Counted from the stretch's first letter, positions 1 through 10,420 are shown. The stretch is DNA of 64,000 bases from JAFEDN01 sp963818985 (GCA_963818985.1 CAWFUJ010000009.1:186001-250000); one strand, 5' to 3'. Notes: generated from the letters alone by a model not told the origin. Made by a program: numbers and translations.

Positions 1-75
1 GTAGCCATAATGTCTTAAACCAGTACGAATACCGTCGCCTAGCAATTCATCGTCCTCAACAAGTAAAATGCGCAT
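1..75 (-). CDS. Response regulator, N-terminal fragment (cut by window edge)
   Basis: The 25 codons visible on the minus strand encode MRILLVEDDELLGDGIRTGL followed by RHYGY. This is the first beta strand and acidic pocket (VEDD) of a receiver domain, as in OmpR/PhoB-type regulators of the QseB/PmrA group. The gene continues beyond position 1, so the output domain cannot be seen. It is divergent from the NAD-GDH gene, and the roughly 240 bases between them must hold the promoters of both. Family assignment is firm; the subfamily is inferred from the first residues only. Confidence 0.8.
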   Translation of the reverse strand, partial: MRILLVEDDELLGDGIRTGLRHYGY

Positions 76-318
76 GTTTACCTCTTTTGTTTAATTATAA
101 CACACTCACGGCAAAGTAATCGATTTTGCTTTTTTTTTGCTTAGCAGGAGAGTATATTACGCATGTTGCTTAAGCAACCTGATAAATTAAAAAAAGCCAA
201 GTTATCAATATGATACCTAAAAATTAATGAAAAAGCAAGACCTAAATTAATATTTTGTTAATATTATCTTAAGTATTGGCTTTATAAGTTGCGCTCATAT
301 GACAAAAAAGGTTAATAA

Positions 319-3300
319 ATGGCAGAATTAGAACAACCTACAGCTAATAAGCCCTTAATCAATAAGATAGTGGCTTATGCAAATAAACAAATGACGGGTG
401 AAGAAGCCGGGGCTAGTTCGCTCATAAAATTCATCGAATTGTATTATGCTCACACTTCACTTGAAGAGTTGGAAACGCGAAGCATAGCCGATTTATATGG
501 GGCGGCTTCTTCTCACTGGCAGCTCATGCAGCATCGGCTACCGGGCGAGTTAAAAGTAGCGGTTTTCAATCCTCATTACGGCAAACATGGCTGGCAATCC
601 ACTCATACTATTGTTGAAGTAGTGACTGATGATATGCCATTTTTAGTTGATTCAATGCGGATGGAAATCAATCGCATGGGATTTACCACTCATTTAATGG
701 TACATATGGGGGGGATGAATGTCATACGCGATTCTTCTGGAAATATCGTAGATATTTTATCTTTCCAGGAAAATCCTGAAAGGGGTAGTTTAGAATCACC
801 CATTTATATGGAAGTTGATCGCCAAACTGATCCAAAAATGTTAGCCAAAATCCAAGCTAATATTATTCGTGTCTTGACCGATACCCGTGCCGCCGTCAGC
901 GATTGGCATGCCATGCGTGCCCGCGTTGAACGGACTATCAAAGAATTGACAGATACTGGCCGACATGATGAAGAGATAAAAGAAAGTATTGGCTTTTTAG
1001 AATGGTTGTTAGAAGATCATTTTACTTTTCTGGGCGCGCGTGATTACGAAATTGTAGGGCAGGGCGATGACAAAGCATTGCATTTAGTACCCGGTTCAAG
1101 TTTAGGCGTGTTGCGTGATGATTCGCAAAGTAAAATGTATCGTCATTTTTCTGAGTTGCCAGAACCAGCACGAAAGCTCGCATTATCAACCGACCAAATT
1201 TTATTGCTATCTAAAACTAATACTCGCGCTACTGTCCATAGGCATTCTTTTACTGATTATGTGGGCGTTAAAATTTTTAATAAACAACAACAGCTCATTG
1301 GGGAACGTCGTTTTATTGGTTTGTATACTTCAAGCGCTTACACGGGTAGTCCAAGATTGATTCCAGTGGTGCGTAAAAAAGTAGAAGCAGTGATCAAAGA
1401 GTCAGGATTACCGCCGCGAAGCCATGCTGGAAAAGATTTAATCCACATTTTATCGACCTTACCTCGCGACGATTTGTTTCATGCAACCACCAAAGAATTG
1501 GCCGAATTATGCATGGGGATTTTACATTTACAAGAACGACGTAAAATTCGTTTATTTGTTCGAGAAGATGCCTATGGACGGTTTATTTCTTGCTTGGTTT
1601 ATGTGCCGCGAGATAATTTTACTGCTGATTTGGTACGGCAAATGCAGGAAATATTAAAGCATGATGTGGGAGGTATCGAAGTTTCTTTTAGCACTCAATT
1701 TTCTTCCTCCATTTTAGTGAGAATTCATTATGTCATTCGAGTCGATGCGCGCAACCGTACTTCTTACGATGTAAAACAAATTGAGCACAAACTTATTTTA
1801 ATTGGTCAATCTTGGCAGGATGGTTTTCGTGCCAGTATGCTTGAACATTTTGGCGAAGAACGCGGTAACGAATTAATTAACATTTATCATAATGCTTTTC
1901 CCGCGGGCTATCGAGAATCATTCGCCCCTCAAAATGCTGTTTTCGATATTGAACAGATGGAAAAACTGACCACCAATGAAATGTTGGGAATGAGTTTTTA
2001 CCGCCCGCTGGGTGCCTCTAAAGATGATATTCGTTTTAAATTATATCGAGCGACATTTACCGTCTCATTGTCAGATGCTTTGCCGATGTTGGAAAATATG
2101 GGTTTGCGCGTTGAAAGCGAACAGCCATTTGCTATTTCACCAAAAGAAGGACGCCAATTTTGGATTAATGATTTTGGCATGACATATACCCGCGAGCCAG
2201 AGTTTGAAGTTGAGCAAGTAAAAGGTATTTTTCAACAAGCCTTTAATAAAATTTGGCTGGGGGAAGCAGAAAATGATAATTTTAATCGCTTGGTGTTAGA
2301 AGCGCAGTTGAGTTGGCGTGAAATTACCATTTTACGTGGCGTATTCTCGCTATCTTCGTCAAACGGGTTTTACTTTTAGTCATGAATATGTCGGACAGGC
2401 TTTGGTTAATAATGCGGGTATCGCTCGATTATTAGTAGAATTATTCCAGTATCGATTTGATCCTCAAAAAATTGAAAATAGACAAGAAAAAGTTGCACAT
2501 TTTGAAACCATGATTTACAAACAATTAGATAACGTTAACATTTTAGACGAAGATCGAATTTTGCGCCGATATTGTGCATGTGATTAACGCAACATTGCGG
2601 ACAAATTACTTTCAGGTTGATAATTTAGGCCAATACAAATCCTATTTATCGTTTAAATTTGATGTGAGTAAAATTCCAGAAATGCCTCTACCTTTGCCAC
2701 AATATGAAATTTTTGTTTATTCACCTCGATTTGAGGGCGTGCATTTGCGTGCGGGCAAAGTTGCGCGTGGGGGGTTACGTTGGTCTGATCGGCGTGAAGA
2801 TTTTCGCACCGAAGTATTGGGTTTAATGAAAGCCCAGCAGGTAAAAAATGCTTTGATTGTTCCAGGTGGAGCAAAAGGTGGTTTTGTTCCAAAAAGATTA
2901 CCAGTAGATGGTTCGCGAGAAGAAATTTTAGAAGAAGCGATTGGTTGTTACCGAGAATTTATTCACGGTTTGCTGGATATTACCGATAATTTGCAGGATT
3001 CGGAAGTGATCCCTCCAGTAGATACGGTTTGTTATGATGATGCCTGATCCTTACTTAGTGGTCGCTGCCGACAAAGGCACCGCCACTTTTTCTGATATTG
3101 CCAATAGCATTGCTTTGGAAAAAGGTTTTTGGTTGGGCGATGCTTTTGCATCCGGTGGTTCTACTGGTTATGATCATAAAAAAATAGGAATTACCTGCAC
3201 GAGGCGCTTGGGTATCCGCTCGAACGTCAATTTCAAGAATTAGGCATAAATGTGGATAAAGCTGAAATCACCGTGGTTGGTATTGGTGATATGAGTGGAG

Positions 3301-5191
3301 ATGTATTTGGTAATGGAATGTTACTATCTCGACATTTAAAGTTAGTAGCGGCATTTAATCATCAGCATATTTTTTTAGATCCAGATCCCGACCCAGCAAT
3401 CAGTTTTGCGGAAAGGCAGCGTTTATTTAATTTACCTCGATCAACTTGGTTGGATTACAACCGTGAATTAATTTCTGAGGGCGGTGGGATTTATTCGCGT
3501 TCACTCAAATCTATTCCTTTATCTCCCCAAGTTAAAAAATTATTGAGATGTTGATAAAGACGCATTGATGCCTACCGATTTAATTCGTGCCATATTAAAA
3601 GCGCCCGTTGATTTAATTTGGAATGGGGGTATTGGCACTTATGTTAAGGCCAGTCAAGAAACCAATCACGATGTGGGTGATAGAGCTAATGATGCTTTGC
3701 GTGTGAATGGTAATGAATTGCGAGCTCGAGTGGTAGTGCGAGGGCGGCAATTTGGGCTGTACCCAATTGGGCCGAATTGAATATGAATTGAATGGCGGTA
3801 AAATTAATACTGATTTTATCGATAATTCTGGTGGGGTCGATTGTTCAGATCATGAAGTGAATATTAAAATTTTACTGAATCAAGTGGTTATGGCTGGACA
3901 GTTATACTGAAATGCAACGCAATGCCCTATTGGCAGCAAATGACTGATGAAGTGGCGAGTTTGGTTTTACAAGATAATTATCAACAAAACCGTGCTATCA
4001 GTTGGCTCTCGGCGGTTTCTAAACGACATTCAGGACTGTTTATTAGCCATATAAATGCCCTGGAACAAGCTGGAAAATTAGATCGAGAACTCGAATTTTT
4101 GCCAAGTAATAAAGAATTACTACAGCGAAAAATGGATAAACTTGGTATTACTAAACCAGAAATGTCCATACTATTCGCTTACAGTAAAATTACTTTGAAA
4201 GAACAAATTATTGCAAACTGATTTACCCGAAGACGCTTATCTTAGCCGGTGCGTTAAGGATTTGTTTCCTATTCCCTTACGTCAAGAATATAGTGAAGTG
4301 ATGAATCAACATCGCCTGCGTCGCGAAATCATCGCCACTCAATTAAGCAATCGTTTGGTGGCAGATATGGGTGTCACTTTTGTTTTTCAAATGCAAGATG
4401 AAACCGCTACCACTGTACCTATGATTGTTCGGGCTTATACGGCTGCGCGATCCATGTTTTATATGGGCGAGTTTTATACTGATATCGAGTCATTAGATTA
4501 TAAAATAGATGCGGCCATCCAATATCAAATTAATGAAGAGGCTGTTACTTTAGTGCGTCGTGCAGCGCGTTGGTTATTGCGCCAAAACTCCACGCGTATT
4601 GACGTAGCTGAAACCATTCAAAATTATGCTGATTCGATTGTTTATTTATTTCGGCGCTTACCCCGATATATTTTGGGTGATGATAAAATTAGTTTAGAAT
4701 CACGTCGAGATACATTAGTCGCTGCCAACGTCCCACCAGATATTGCCTTACGGGTGGCTTGCGCAGAGCCTATGTATCACGCATTAAATATTATAGAGGT
4801 CGCAAAACAAGCAAAGATTGAAATCAACCGTGTCGCCCAAGTTTATTTTATTTTATTAGATCGATTAAAATTGATTTGGTTTCGTCATCAGATTAATGCG
4901 TACGTAGGTGGCGATAGTTATTGGGTATTTTTGGCTAAATCTTCTTATAAAGCAGAATTAGATACCATTGAACGGCATTTAACTCAGGAAGTATTTCGCC
5001 ATATTCAGCTAGACCTCAATATCACTGAGCAAGTGGATGCTTGGCTAGATCGGCGTCACCATTTGGTAGAGCGTTGGCGAAATATTTTGACTGATTTACG
5101 TAATACTGGAGTAAAAGAATTTGCAATTATTTCAGTTGCCATTCGTGAATTGTCTAACTTAGCTAAAGCAAACCCTGACAATATTCATTAA
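319..5191 (+). pseudogene. gdhB: NAD-specific glutamate dehydrogenase (large, ~1600 aa class), frameshifted
   Basis: Across all reading frames the region encodes one NAD-glutamate dehydrogenase of the 180-kDa bacterial class, which would convert glutamate to 2-oxoglutarate plus ammonia. Its length of about 1,624 codons is normal for the family. The N-terminal regulatory part is open for 686 codons (319-2379) and the C-terminal 326 codons (4211-5191) are clean. Between about 2,340 and 4,220 the frame breaks at least eight times. Restoring it mostly means removing single inserted bases, for example near 2340, 2575, 3046, 3200, 3225, 3546, 3945 and 4217. The catalytic stretch GGAKGGF lies in the broken middle. 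The start ATG at 319 follows a purine-rich stretch. As written it cannot give a full enzyme; decay and local consensus error both remain possible. Confidence 0.9.
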
Positions 5192-5205
5192 AGAAGTTTG
5201 TTGTT

Positions 5206-5601
5206 ATGAAAAAACCTTTACCTATTTGTTTGTTATTGTTACGCCTCAGTGTGTTTATTGTTGTTCTGCTCTGGGCGATTGATAAGTTTCTGCGTCCAAC
5301 TCTCGCCGCAAATCTCTATCAACATGATTATCATGCGCCGTTCATGCCCACAATGATTATTTATATTATTGGCGCTTTTCAAGTTTTATTAGCTTCTTGT
5401 TTTGTTATAGGCTTGAAGAAAAACATAACCTATGGTTTAGTATTGGTAGGGATGGCTATTTATATCTTGTTTGTTTATAGGCATTATCTGCCCCCCTTTC
5501 AAGGTGATAATTTATTGTTTTTCGCGGCTTGGCCGATGTTAATCACTTCTTTGTCTTTATTTTTATTACGGAAGCAAGATACGTTGTTTTCAGTTTCATA
5601 A
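5206..5601 (+). CDS. Small four-helix membrane protein, DoxX-like
   Basis: A 131-residue protein with about four hydrophobic segments (near residues 7-25, 47-67, 73-91 and 99-120) and few charged residues, resembling DoxX/DUF417-type membrane proteins. The molecular role is unknown; DoxX-like proteins are often linked to redox or thiol functions. It starts 14 bases after the NAD-GDH gene ends and lies 9 bases before hinT, so it is probably cotranscribed with both. The family assignment rests on size and helix layout, not on a diagnostic motif. Confidence 0.6.
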   Translation: MKKPLPICLLLLRLSVFIVVLLWAIDKFLRPTLAANLYQHDYHAPFMPTMIIYIIGAFQVLLASCFVIGLKKNITYGLVLVGMAIYILFVYRHYLPPFQGDNLLFFAAWPMLITSLSLFLLRKQDTLFSVS

Positions 5602-5610
5602 GGATTTACT

Positions 5611-5958
5611 ATGAACAAGGATTGTATTTTTTGTCAGATAATTAATGGCGAGATTCCAGCGAATATTATTTTTCAAGATGAAATAGTTATCTCTTTTCCT
5701 GATATCAATCCAAAAGCACCTCAGCATGTTTTAATTATTCCAAAACAGCATATACCAACCCTTAATGATTTAAAACCGGAAGATACTTTGTTAGCCGGGC
5801 ATTTATTACAAGTGGCAAAAAAAATTGCGCATAAACTAGGAATTGCCGAACAAGGATACCGAGTCCTCATGAATTGTAACGAGGGCGGTGGACAGGCGGT
5901 ATTCCATATCCATTTGCATTTATTGGGTGGAAGAATGATGCATTGGCCCCCTGGTTGA
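5611..5958 (+). CDS. hinT: HIT-family purine nucleoside phosphoramidase (HinT-like)
   Basis: This 115-residue protein begins with a CIFCQIINGEIPA stretch typical of HinT and has the histidine triad HIHLHLLGG near residue 98, followed by the usual WPPG C-terminus. HinT proteins hydrolyse AMP-lysine and other nucleoside phosphoramidates in the cytoplasm. The length is normal for the family and the gene is intact. A good ribosome-binding site (AAGGA) precedes the ATG. A dispersed palindrome lies just behind the stop codon. Confidence 0.93.
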   Translation: MNKDCIFCQIINGEIPANIIFQDEIVISFPDINPKAPQHVLIIPKQHIPTLNDLKPEDTLLAGHLLQVAKKIAHKLGIAEQGYRVLMNCNEGGGQAVFHIHLHLLGGRMMHWPPG

Positions 5959-5966
5959 TCCCTGTG

Positions 5967-6000
5967 CCGTCATCCCGCGGCTTGACCGCTGGATGACGGG
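5967..6000. repeat. Dispersed palindrome (CGTCATCC...GGATGACG family), copy 1
   Basis: CCGTCATCC at 5967 pairs with GGATGACGG at 5991, and the interior CGCGG/CCGCT extends the stem, giving a strong hairpin just after hinT. Related GC-rich palindromes occur at 38277 and 44112, all in intergenic positions. This looks like a small palindromic repeat family scattered through the genome; it could also slow or stop transcription. Confidence 0.7.
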
Positions 6001-6094
6001 CCTGCCGTGGATAACGAAAATCACGGTATTTCTCATTTACTTCAGAAGAAATAAAGTTGAACTGTGTTCAAGTATTTCAAAAGGAGGAATATCT

Positions 6095-6988
6095 ATGCGT
6101 CATTTGATCAAACAACTTTTATCAACCCATCATGTTTCTGCGGAGTTAGATATTGTCGCCGAGAATTTTTTTAGTAAGGCGGTAGCTGAAACCCGTCGAC
6201 GTTTAAGCCGCCGCAAACACAATAAAAAAATCACCCAAAGGATCTTAAAAGATACGATCGCATGTCATTTTACCCAAGATTTATTAAGCACCGATTTAAT
6301 AGATCCTGTCGCGTATGATTTACTTTTGAAAGCAATTCAACGCTGGCGTCCACTGGCAGCATCGAGTGAAAACGCATGTCTTTATCTTCAAAATCTCATG
6401 TTGAATCTTTTGCCGATGGTCAGACAGAAGCAACAATTACAAAAAATTGTTAAAGACTACCAGCAGCATTTAAAAGTTGAGATTGAGCAAAATCTACTAA
6501 GTAATCATCCGCGAGAATATCGGAGTTGCGTATATTCATCAAATGTCTGGTTTGGGGCGCCACCACTTTACTCGTCCAATGCTGTACGACCCTTTAGAGA
6601 TAATCGTGATCCTATTGAGCGTTTTACTGCTGATTTTGAAACCTATTCAATTGAACCTGATACGGCTTTATCAGGTGCAATAAACAAATATCGTGCAGTC
6701 ACTCACCTCATGTCTACCCTAAAAACACCTATTAAAGGCGCAGATCGTCAAGTCAATGACTTTCGTTGTGAGTTTCAAATTCAATCTCCAATATTGGTAA
6801 AGGATCGAGATAGTCGGACAATAAAGTTTGTTAAAACTGTTGCTACTTTTTTATCGGCGGGTTTAGCGATAGCCTGCGGTATTTGGAATGTAAAAGGTAA
6901 AAAAACCAGTAAAGATATCCAGCAGGTACTTAGCGCATCACAACCACCCCTCGTAGAAGGGCGGAGATTCCTATGCCAAACTTTATAG
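6095..6988 (+). CDS. Effector-like hypothetical protein, paralogue A
   Basis: I do not recognise a family for this 297-residue protein. The ATG at 6095 follows AAGGAGGAAT, a strong ribosome-binding site, so the longer open frame from 5993, which runs through a palindromic repeat, is unlikely to be translated. The protein is basic and helical, with a hydrophobic segment near residues 246-264 preceded by KDRDSRTIKFVK and followed by GIWNVKGKK. The next gene encodes a paralogue with the same C-terminal module and overlaps it by 16 bases. A C-terminal membrane hairpin behind a charged helical body recalls secreted effectors of intracellular bacteria, but that is inference. Confidence 0.75.
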   Translation: MRHLIKQLLSTHHVSAELDIVAENFFSKAVAETRRRLSRRKHNKKITQRILKDTIACHFTQDLLSTDLIDPVAYDLLLKAIQRWRPLAASSENACLYLQNLMLNLLPMVRQKQQLQKIVKDYQQHLKVEIEQNLLSNHPREYRSCVYSSNVWFGAPPLYSSNAVRPFRDNRDPIERFTADFETYSIEPDTALSGAINKYRAVTHLMSTLKTPIKGADRQVNDFRCEFQIQSPILVKDRDSRTIKFVKTVATFLSAGLAIACGIWNVKGKKTSKDIQQVLSASQPPLVEGRRFLCQTL

Positions 6989-7881
6989 AATTACTCATTG
7001 AAAGCCAGCAGAGAATGATTGATATTCTGAGCCCTCCCAAGCGCCAACCCCAGTTAAACCATCAAGCGGTGTTATTATATGATCAAGCTTGGCAAGAAGC
7101 GAAAAACTACAGTCCTCACCTTCAAACAGAAGATAAGTGGGGTGCAGTATTTGCTACAGTGCTTGCCAAAAAAATAACTGAAGATCTAGAAACTATAGAT
7201 TGGATGGCCCAACACAATTGTGACGATATAGTTCGGGCCCTGAATGCATGGCAATTTTCAACTGACGATCCGGATTTCAAGCAATGCCAAGTTGTTCGTG
7301 AGTTATTAATAAAACTTGTTCCGATTGCTCCTAAAAAGCAAAAGTTATTAGCGCTTTGTCAGGAATATAAGCTGTATTTAAAAGCGGATATTGAAAAACG
7401 TCTACAACGTGATCATCCATTGATTTATGAACATTATACCTCCAACCGCCGCGATATCGCTTCGACGCCGCCAAGTTCTGGTCCTATGCCGACCCTGATA
7501 ATAAAGCCGGGAAAAAATATGGAGCGATTTATTGCCAGAAATCGGGAAGGGCTGCGCCGTGGGAACAAAAGTCTAAATACCGCTATCAAAAAATATGCAG
7601 CGGTTAGTGCGCTAGAAAAAACTCTCCTTCAACCCAAGCCATTGCCAACTCAAGTTGCAGATTTTCATTGGAAACTTCATGAACATCGATCAATATTGAA
7701 TAAAGATCGTGATACGGCATTGCTTAAATTTGTTAAAGGAATAGCCACACTCTTTTCAGCGGGTATAGTAGTGGCAGCAGGAATTTGGAGGGTTAAAGGC
7801 AAAACTTTTAGCAATCAATTGCATAGCACTCTGAAAAAAGCAGCGCATTTCCCTCTCCCACCAGGGAGAGGGCTGGGGTGA
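6973..7881 (+). CDS. Effector-like hypothetical protein, paralogue B
   Basis: A 302-residue protein of unknown function, paralogous to the gene before it. Both share AINKY/AIKKY, then NKDRD or VKDRD, KFVK, a hydrophobic stretch with SAG, and GIW-VKGK near the C-terminus (residues 245-277 here). GGAG precedes the ATG. Its start overlaps the end of paralogue A, so the two are probably translationally coupled. The last residues, FPLPPGRGLG, are encoded by a GC-rich dispersed repeat (7851-7885) that also supplies the stop codon. The original C-terminus may therefore have been replaced by repeat insertion. Confidence 0.78.
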   Translation: MPNFIELLIESQQRMIDILSPPKRQPQLNHQAVLLYDQAWQEAKNYSPHLQTEDKWGAVFATVLAKKITEDLETIDWMAQHNCDDIVRALNAWQFSTDDPDFKQCQVVRELLIKLVPIAPKKQKLLALCQEYKLYLKADIEKRLQRDHPLIYEHYTSNRRDIASTPPSSGPMPTLIIKPGKNMERFIARNREGLRRGNKSLNTAIKKYAAVSALEKTLLQPKPLPTQVADFHWKLHEHRSILNKDRDTALLKFVKGIATLFSAGIVVAAGIWRVKGKTFSNQLHSTLKKAAHFPLPPGRGLG

Positions 7882-7885
7882 GGGG
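7851..7885. repeat. GC-rich palindromic repeat overlapping a gene end
   Basis: CCCTCTCCC at 7851 pairs with GGGAGAGGG at 7864, followed by GCTGGGGTGAGGGG. This composition is unlike the surrounding AT-rich sequence and is typical of short repeats seen in many bacterial genomes. It encodes the last residues and stop codon of the upstream gene. Confidence 0.65.
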
Positions 7886-7894
7886 AAAAATATA

Positions 7895-8464
7895 CTAGCG
7901 CAACTCTTTTTGCACTTCTTTTGCCATTTGCAAATGATGCGAGACCGTTTTACGGGTTGCTTTTAAATGCGCAATTACATTTTCGTTTTTAGCATTAGGG
8001 AGTAATTTTTCATTAATAAGCTCTAAAGCTTCTTCATGACCTTTTACCATTGCATGAATATAAGTATGGTTAAATTCATGTTTAGGAATTGTCTCTAATT
8101 TTTCAAGCAATTGTTTGCCTTTTTGGTGCAAAGCTATTGATTTTTCTGAAGGTTTTAGAACGATTTTGTCTTGATGAGCCAAATTTTCGGACTTTTTAAG
8201 ATTATTAGAATGATCTTTAACCATTGTTTCAGCAAAATGTTTAACCTGTGGATTAGAAGATCTATTTAATGCGACCTTGGCTGCATGTATTTCATTTTTA
8301 TTAATGACTATTAATGTTTCCAAAATTTGACCATCATTTTTTTCATGGTGGCTTGAAGTCTGACTTTTAGTGTAGTTTGTTTTTTCAACCTCTGTGGCCA
8401 TAGCCAACACTGAAAATGAGGATAAAAAAACTAATACCAATATAGATGCTTTTTTCATTTTCAT
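7895..8464 (-). CDS. DUF4142 secreted four-helix protein
   Basis: A 189-residue protein with a signal peptide (MKMKKASILVLVFLSSFSVL, then an AMA cleavage region) and a DUF4142 body of long helices: a segment around EIHAAKVALNRSSNPQVKHFAETMVKDH and a later YIHAMVKGHEEALELI. DUF4142 proteins are exported, ferritin-like bundles of unknown function. The start at 8464 is chosen because GGGAG stands at the right distance; an upstream in-frame ATG at 8515 would put 17 residues before the signal peptide and run through a hairpin. It lies downstream of a small membrane protein on the same strand. Confidence 0.85.
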   Translation of the reverse strand: MKMKKASILVLVFLSSFSVLAMATEVEKTNYTKSQTSSHHEKNDGQILETLIVINKNEIHAAKVALNRSSNPQVKHFAETMVKDHSNNLKKSENLAHQDKIVLKPSEKSIALHQKGKQLLEKLETIPKHEFNHTYIHAMVKGHEEALELINEKLLPNAKNENVIAHLKATRKTVSHHLQMAKEVQKELR

Positions 8465-8482
8465 AAAATTCTCCCAATGATG

Positions 8483-8526
8483 ATAGCTATTGCCGTTGAT
8501 TAGGATCAACGACAATAGCTATTTTA
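8483..8526. other. Long hairpin (18-bp stem) between two minus-strand genes
   Basis: Positions 8483-8500 pair with 8505-8522 around the loop TAGG, with one mismatch in 18 base pairs. Read on the plus strand the stem is followed by TTTTAAT, but both neighbouring genes are on the minus strand. In that direction the hairpin sits between the stop of the upstream gene (8533) and the ribosome-binding site of the DUF4142 gene, with no U-run. It could be an attenuator, a processing site, or a terminator for opposing transcription. Confidence 0.7.
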
Positions 8527-8532
8527 ATAAAA

Positions 8533-8994
8533 TCAATAACCAGAACTTTGATTTGATGGGCTAGAGCCTGTCTCTGTAGATGAACTACTACTATTAGTAG
8601 ACGAATTATCAAGAGATGAGGGAGTTGTATTGGTATTATTATTCGTATTGCTATTGTTAAGCCTGTTCATTTTCATATTTTCGATTCTATTGTGCATTCT
8701 GCCCATAAAATGTCTATATTTTACCGTACAATATATTGTATCAATCAGATTTAAGATAGCTAAAATGATAATAATAGTACCAATCGTTTTAGCAAAGCCT
8801 GTGCCACCACAGCATCTTTTACGTGAATAGGTTTTGGATGTTACATCCGAAGTTGCGGCTGTGGTGGTCCTGAGGTTCTCCCTATCCAAACGATCAACCA
8901 CGCATTCGTTTTTGTAGATGCCCCAAGCAATTAAGAATGCACCTAATCCAATTGTAATGAATTCGAGTGAAAAAGCAACGTTGTAAAGAAACAT
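8533..8994 (-). CDS. Small membrane protein with low-complexity Ser/Asn tail
   Basis: An unrecognised 153-residue protein. Two hydrophobic segments (near residues 8-26 and 69-89) flank a short loop, with RKRCCGG just before the second. The last 40 residues are almost only Asn, Ser and Thr. AGGAGG precedes the ATG. It is divergent from the alcohol dehydrogenase gene and lies upstream of the DUF4142 gene. The Ser/Thr/Asn tail suggests a flexible, possibly surface-exposed region; no function can be assigned. Confidence 0.75.
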   Translation of the reverse strand: MFLYNVAFSLEFITIGLGAFLIAWGIYKNECVVDRLDRENLRTTTAATSDVTSKTYSRKRCCGGTGFAKTIGTIIIILAILNLIDTIYCTVKYRHFMGRMHNRIENMKMNRLNNSNTNNNTNTTPSSLDNSSTNSSSSSTETGSSPSNQSSGY

Positions 8995-9200
8995 AAGATT
9001 CCCTCCTAGATAATTTAATTAATGAGCCTCTTCTGAGACATAATAAAATATAGCACAAAATATATTATATGTAACCTGCTGCGTTTCCCGGGATGACATA
9101 ATTTGTTTTCCGGAATAACATAATTTTTGTTGAATTAAAATTCCATAACTCAGGGTATATGTACTATATTTTTAATAGGGGCAAATCAAGGGAGAAATAT

Positions 9201-10400
9201 ATGAAGGCCTTAGTATTTCATGGAATTGGGGATATTCGCTTGGACGAAGTAAAAATCCCTAAAATTTTGAACTCTTCGGATGCAATTGTAAAAATTACTT
9301 GCAGTGCTATCTGTGGAACAGATTTGCATTTTGTTAGAGGTACTGTAGGGCCTATGGAAAAAGGAACTATTTTAGGCCATGAAGCAGTGGGTATCGTCGA
9401 TAAAATAGGCGCTGGAATTAGAAATTTAAAAGAGGGTGACCGAGTACTAGTGCCCTCGACGGTTGCATGTGGTTATTGCCAATCCTGTCGAAAAGCCTGC
9501 TATTCCCAATGTTTGGAAGCAAATCCCAATGGTCCAGAAGCTGGCACTGCCTTTTATGGTGGACCAAAAGACAGCGGTCCTTTACAAGGCTGTCAAGCAG
9601 AATATGTGCGAGTGCCATTTGCTAATGTGAATTTAGTAAAGTTACCAGATGAGGTTTCTGATGATCAGGCTATTTTACTTTCAGATATATTTCCGACCGC
9701 TTATTTTGGTGCCGATATTGCCAAAGTATCTCCTGGAAAAGTAGTGGTGGTTTTGGGCTGTGGACCAGTAGGGCAATTCGCAATAGCTAGCTGCAAATTA
9801 ATGGGCGCCTCGCGAATTTTTGCCGTAGATAGGGTGGCTTCGCGCCTTAAATTAGCAAGATGTCAAGGAGCTGAATGCATTAATTTTCAGGAAGAAAATG
9901 TAGTTGAAGTACTTAAAGAGTTAACCAAGGGTAGTTTGGCTGATATAGTTATTGATGCGGTGGGTGTTGACGCCCAAAAATCCCCTGAATCAGACAAAAA
10001 AATTGCCAAAGAACTTCAAACGGAACTAGAGAAAATCGCTCCCAAGGCCAATCCGGAAGGTAACCTATGGCAGCCCGGAAATGGTCCAAGTCAATGCTTG
10101 CGAGATAGTGTGGATCTTGCTGCTCCTAATGGCGTTATTTCTATCATTGGAGTTTACCCATTTAGTTCTCAAATTTTTCCTATTGGCAAGGCCATGAATA
10201 AGAACTTAAGTATTGTAATGGGTAATTGCCCGCATAAAAAATATATACCCTTGCTATTAAAATTTGTGCAATCGGGAATAATAGATCCAACCAAAATTTT
10301 AAGTCAGGTCAGATCTTTAGAAGAAGTTTTAGAAGCTTACAAACATTTCGACTTACGTGATGAAGGTTGGATTAAAGTAGCAATAAAACCGACTAAATAA
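9201..10400 (+). CDS. Zinc-dependent alcohol/formaldehyde dehydrogenase-like (MDR family)
   Basis: A 399-residue medium-chain dehydrogenase. It has the catalytic zinc signature CGTDLHF and GHEAVG near residues 37-65, four clustered Cys (CGYCQSCRKACYSQC) for the structural zinc, and a Rossmann fold with VVLGCGPVGQFA. The layout fits the glutathione-independent formaldehyde dehydrogenase-like subgroup, which uses NAD(P) to oxidise alcohols or aldehydes; the substrate is unknown. The ATG at 9201 follows GGGAGAA, so the upstream in-frame start at 9159 is not needed. An SDR follows 20 bases downstream and is probably cotranscribed. Confidence 0.88.
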   Translation: MKALVFHGIGDIRLDEVKIPKILNSSDAIVKITCSAICGTDLHFVRGTVGPMEKGTILGHEAVGIVDKIGAGIRNLKEGDRVLVPSTVACGYCQSCRKACYSQCLEANPNGPEAGTAFYGGPKDSGPLQGCQAEYVRVPFANVNLVKLPDEVSDDQAILLSDIFPTAYFGADIAKVSPGKVVVVLGCGPVGQFAIASCKLMGASRIFAVDRVASRLKLARCQGAECINFQEENVVEVLKELTKGSLADIVIDAVGVDAQKSPESDKKIAKELQTELEKIAPKANPEGNLWQPGNGPSQCLRDSVDLAAPNGVISIIGVYPFSSQIFPIGKAMNKNLSIVMGNCPHKKYIPLLLKFVQSGIIDPTKILSQVRSLEEVLEAYKHFDLRDEGWIKVAIKPTK

Positions 10401-10420
10401 TTATTCTAAAAGGAGTGCAT

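Noticed and set aside
5993..6094. N-terminal extension of the effector-like gene at 6095
   Set aside because: It would be translated from a dispersed palindrome, while a strong ribosome-binding site stands before the ATG at 6095.
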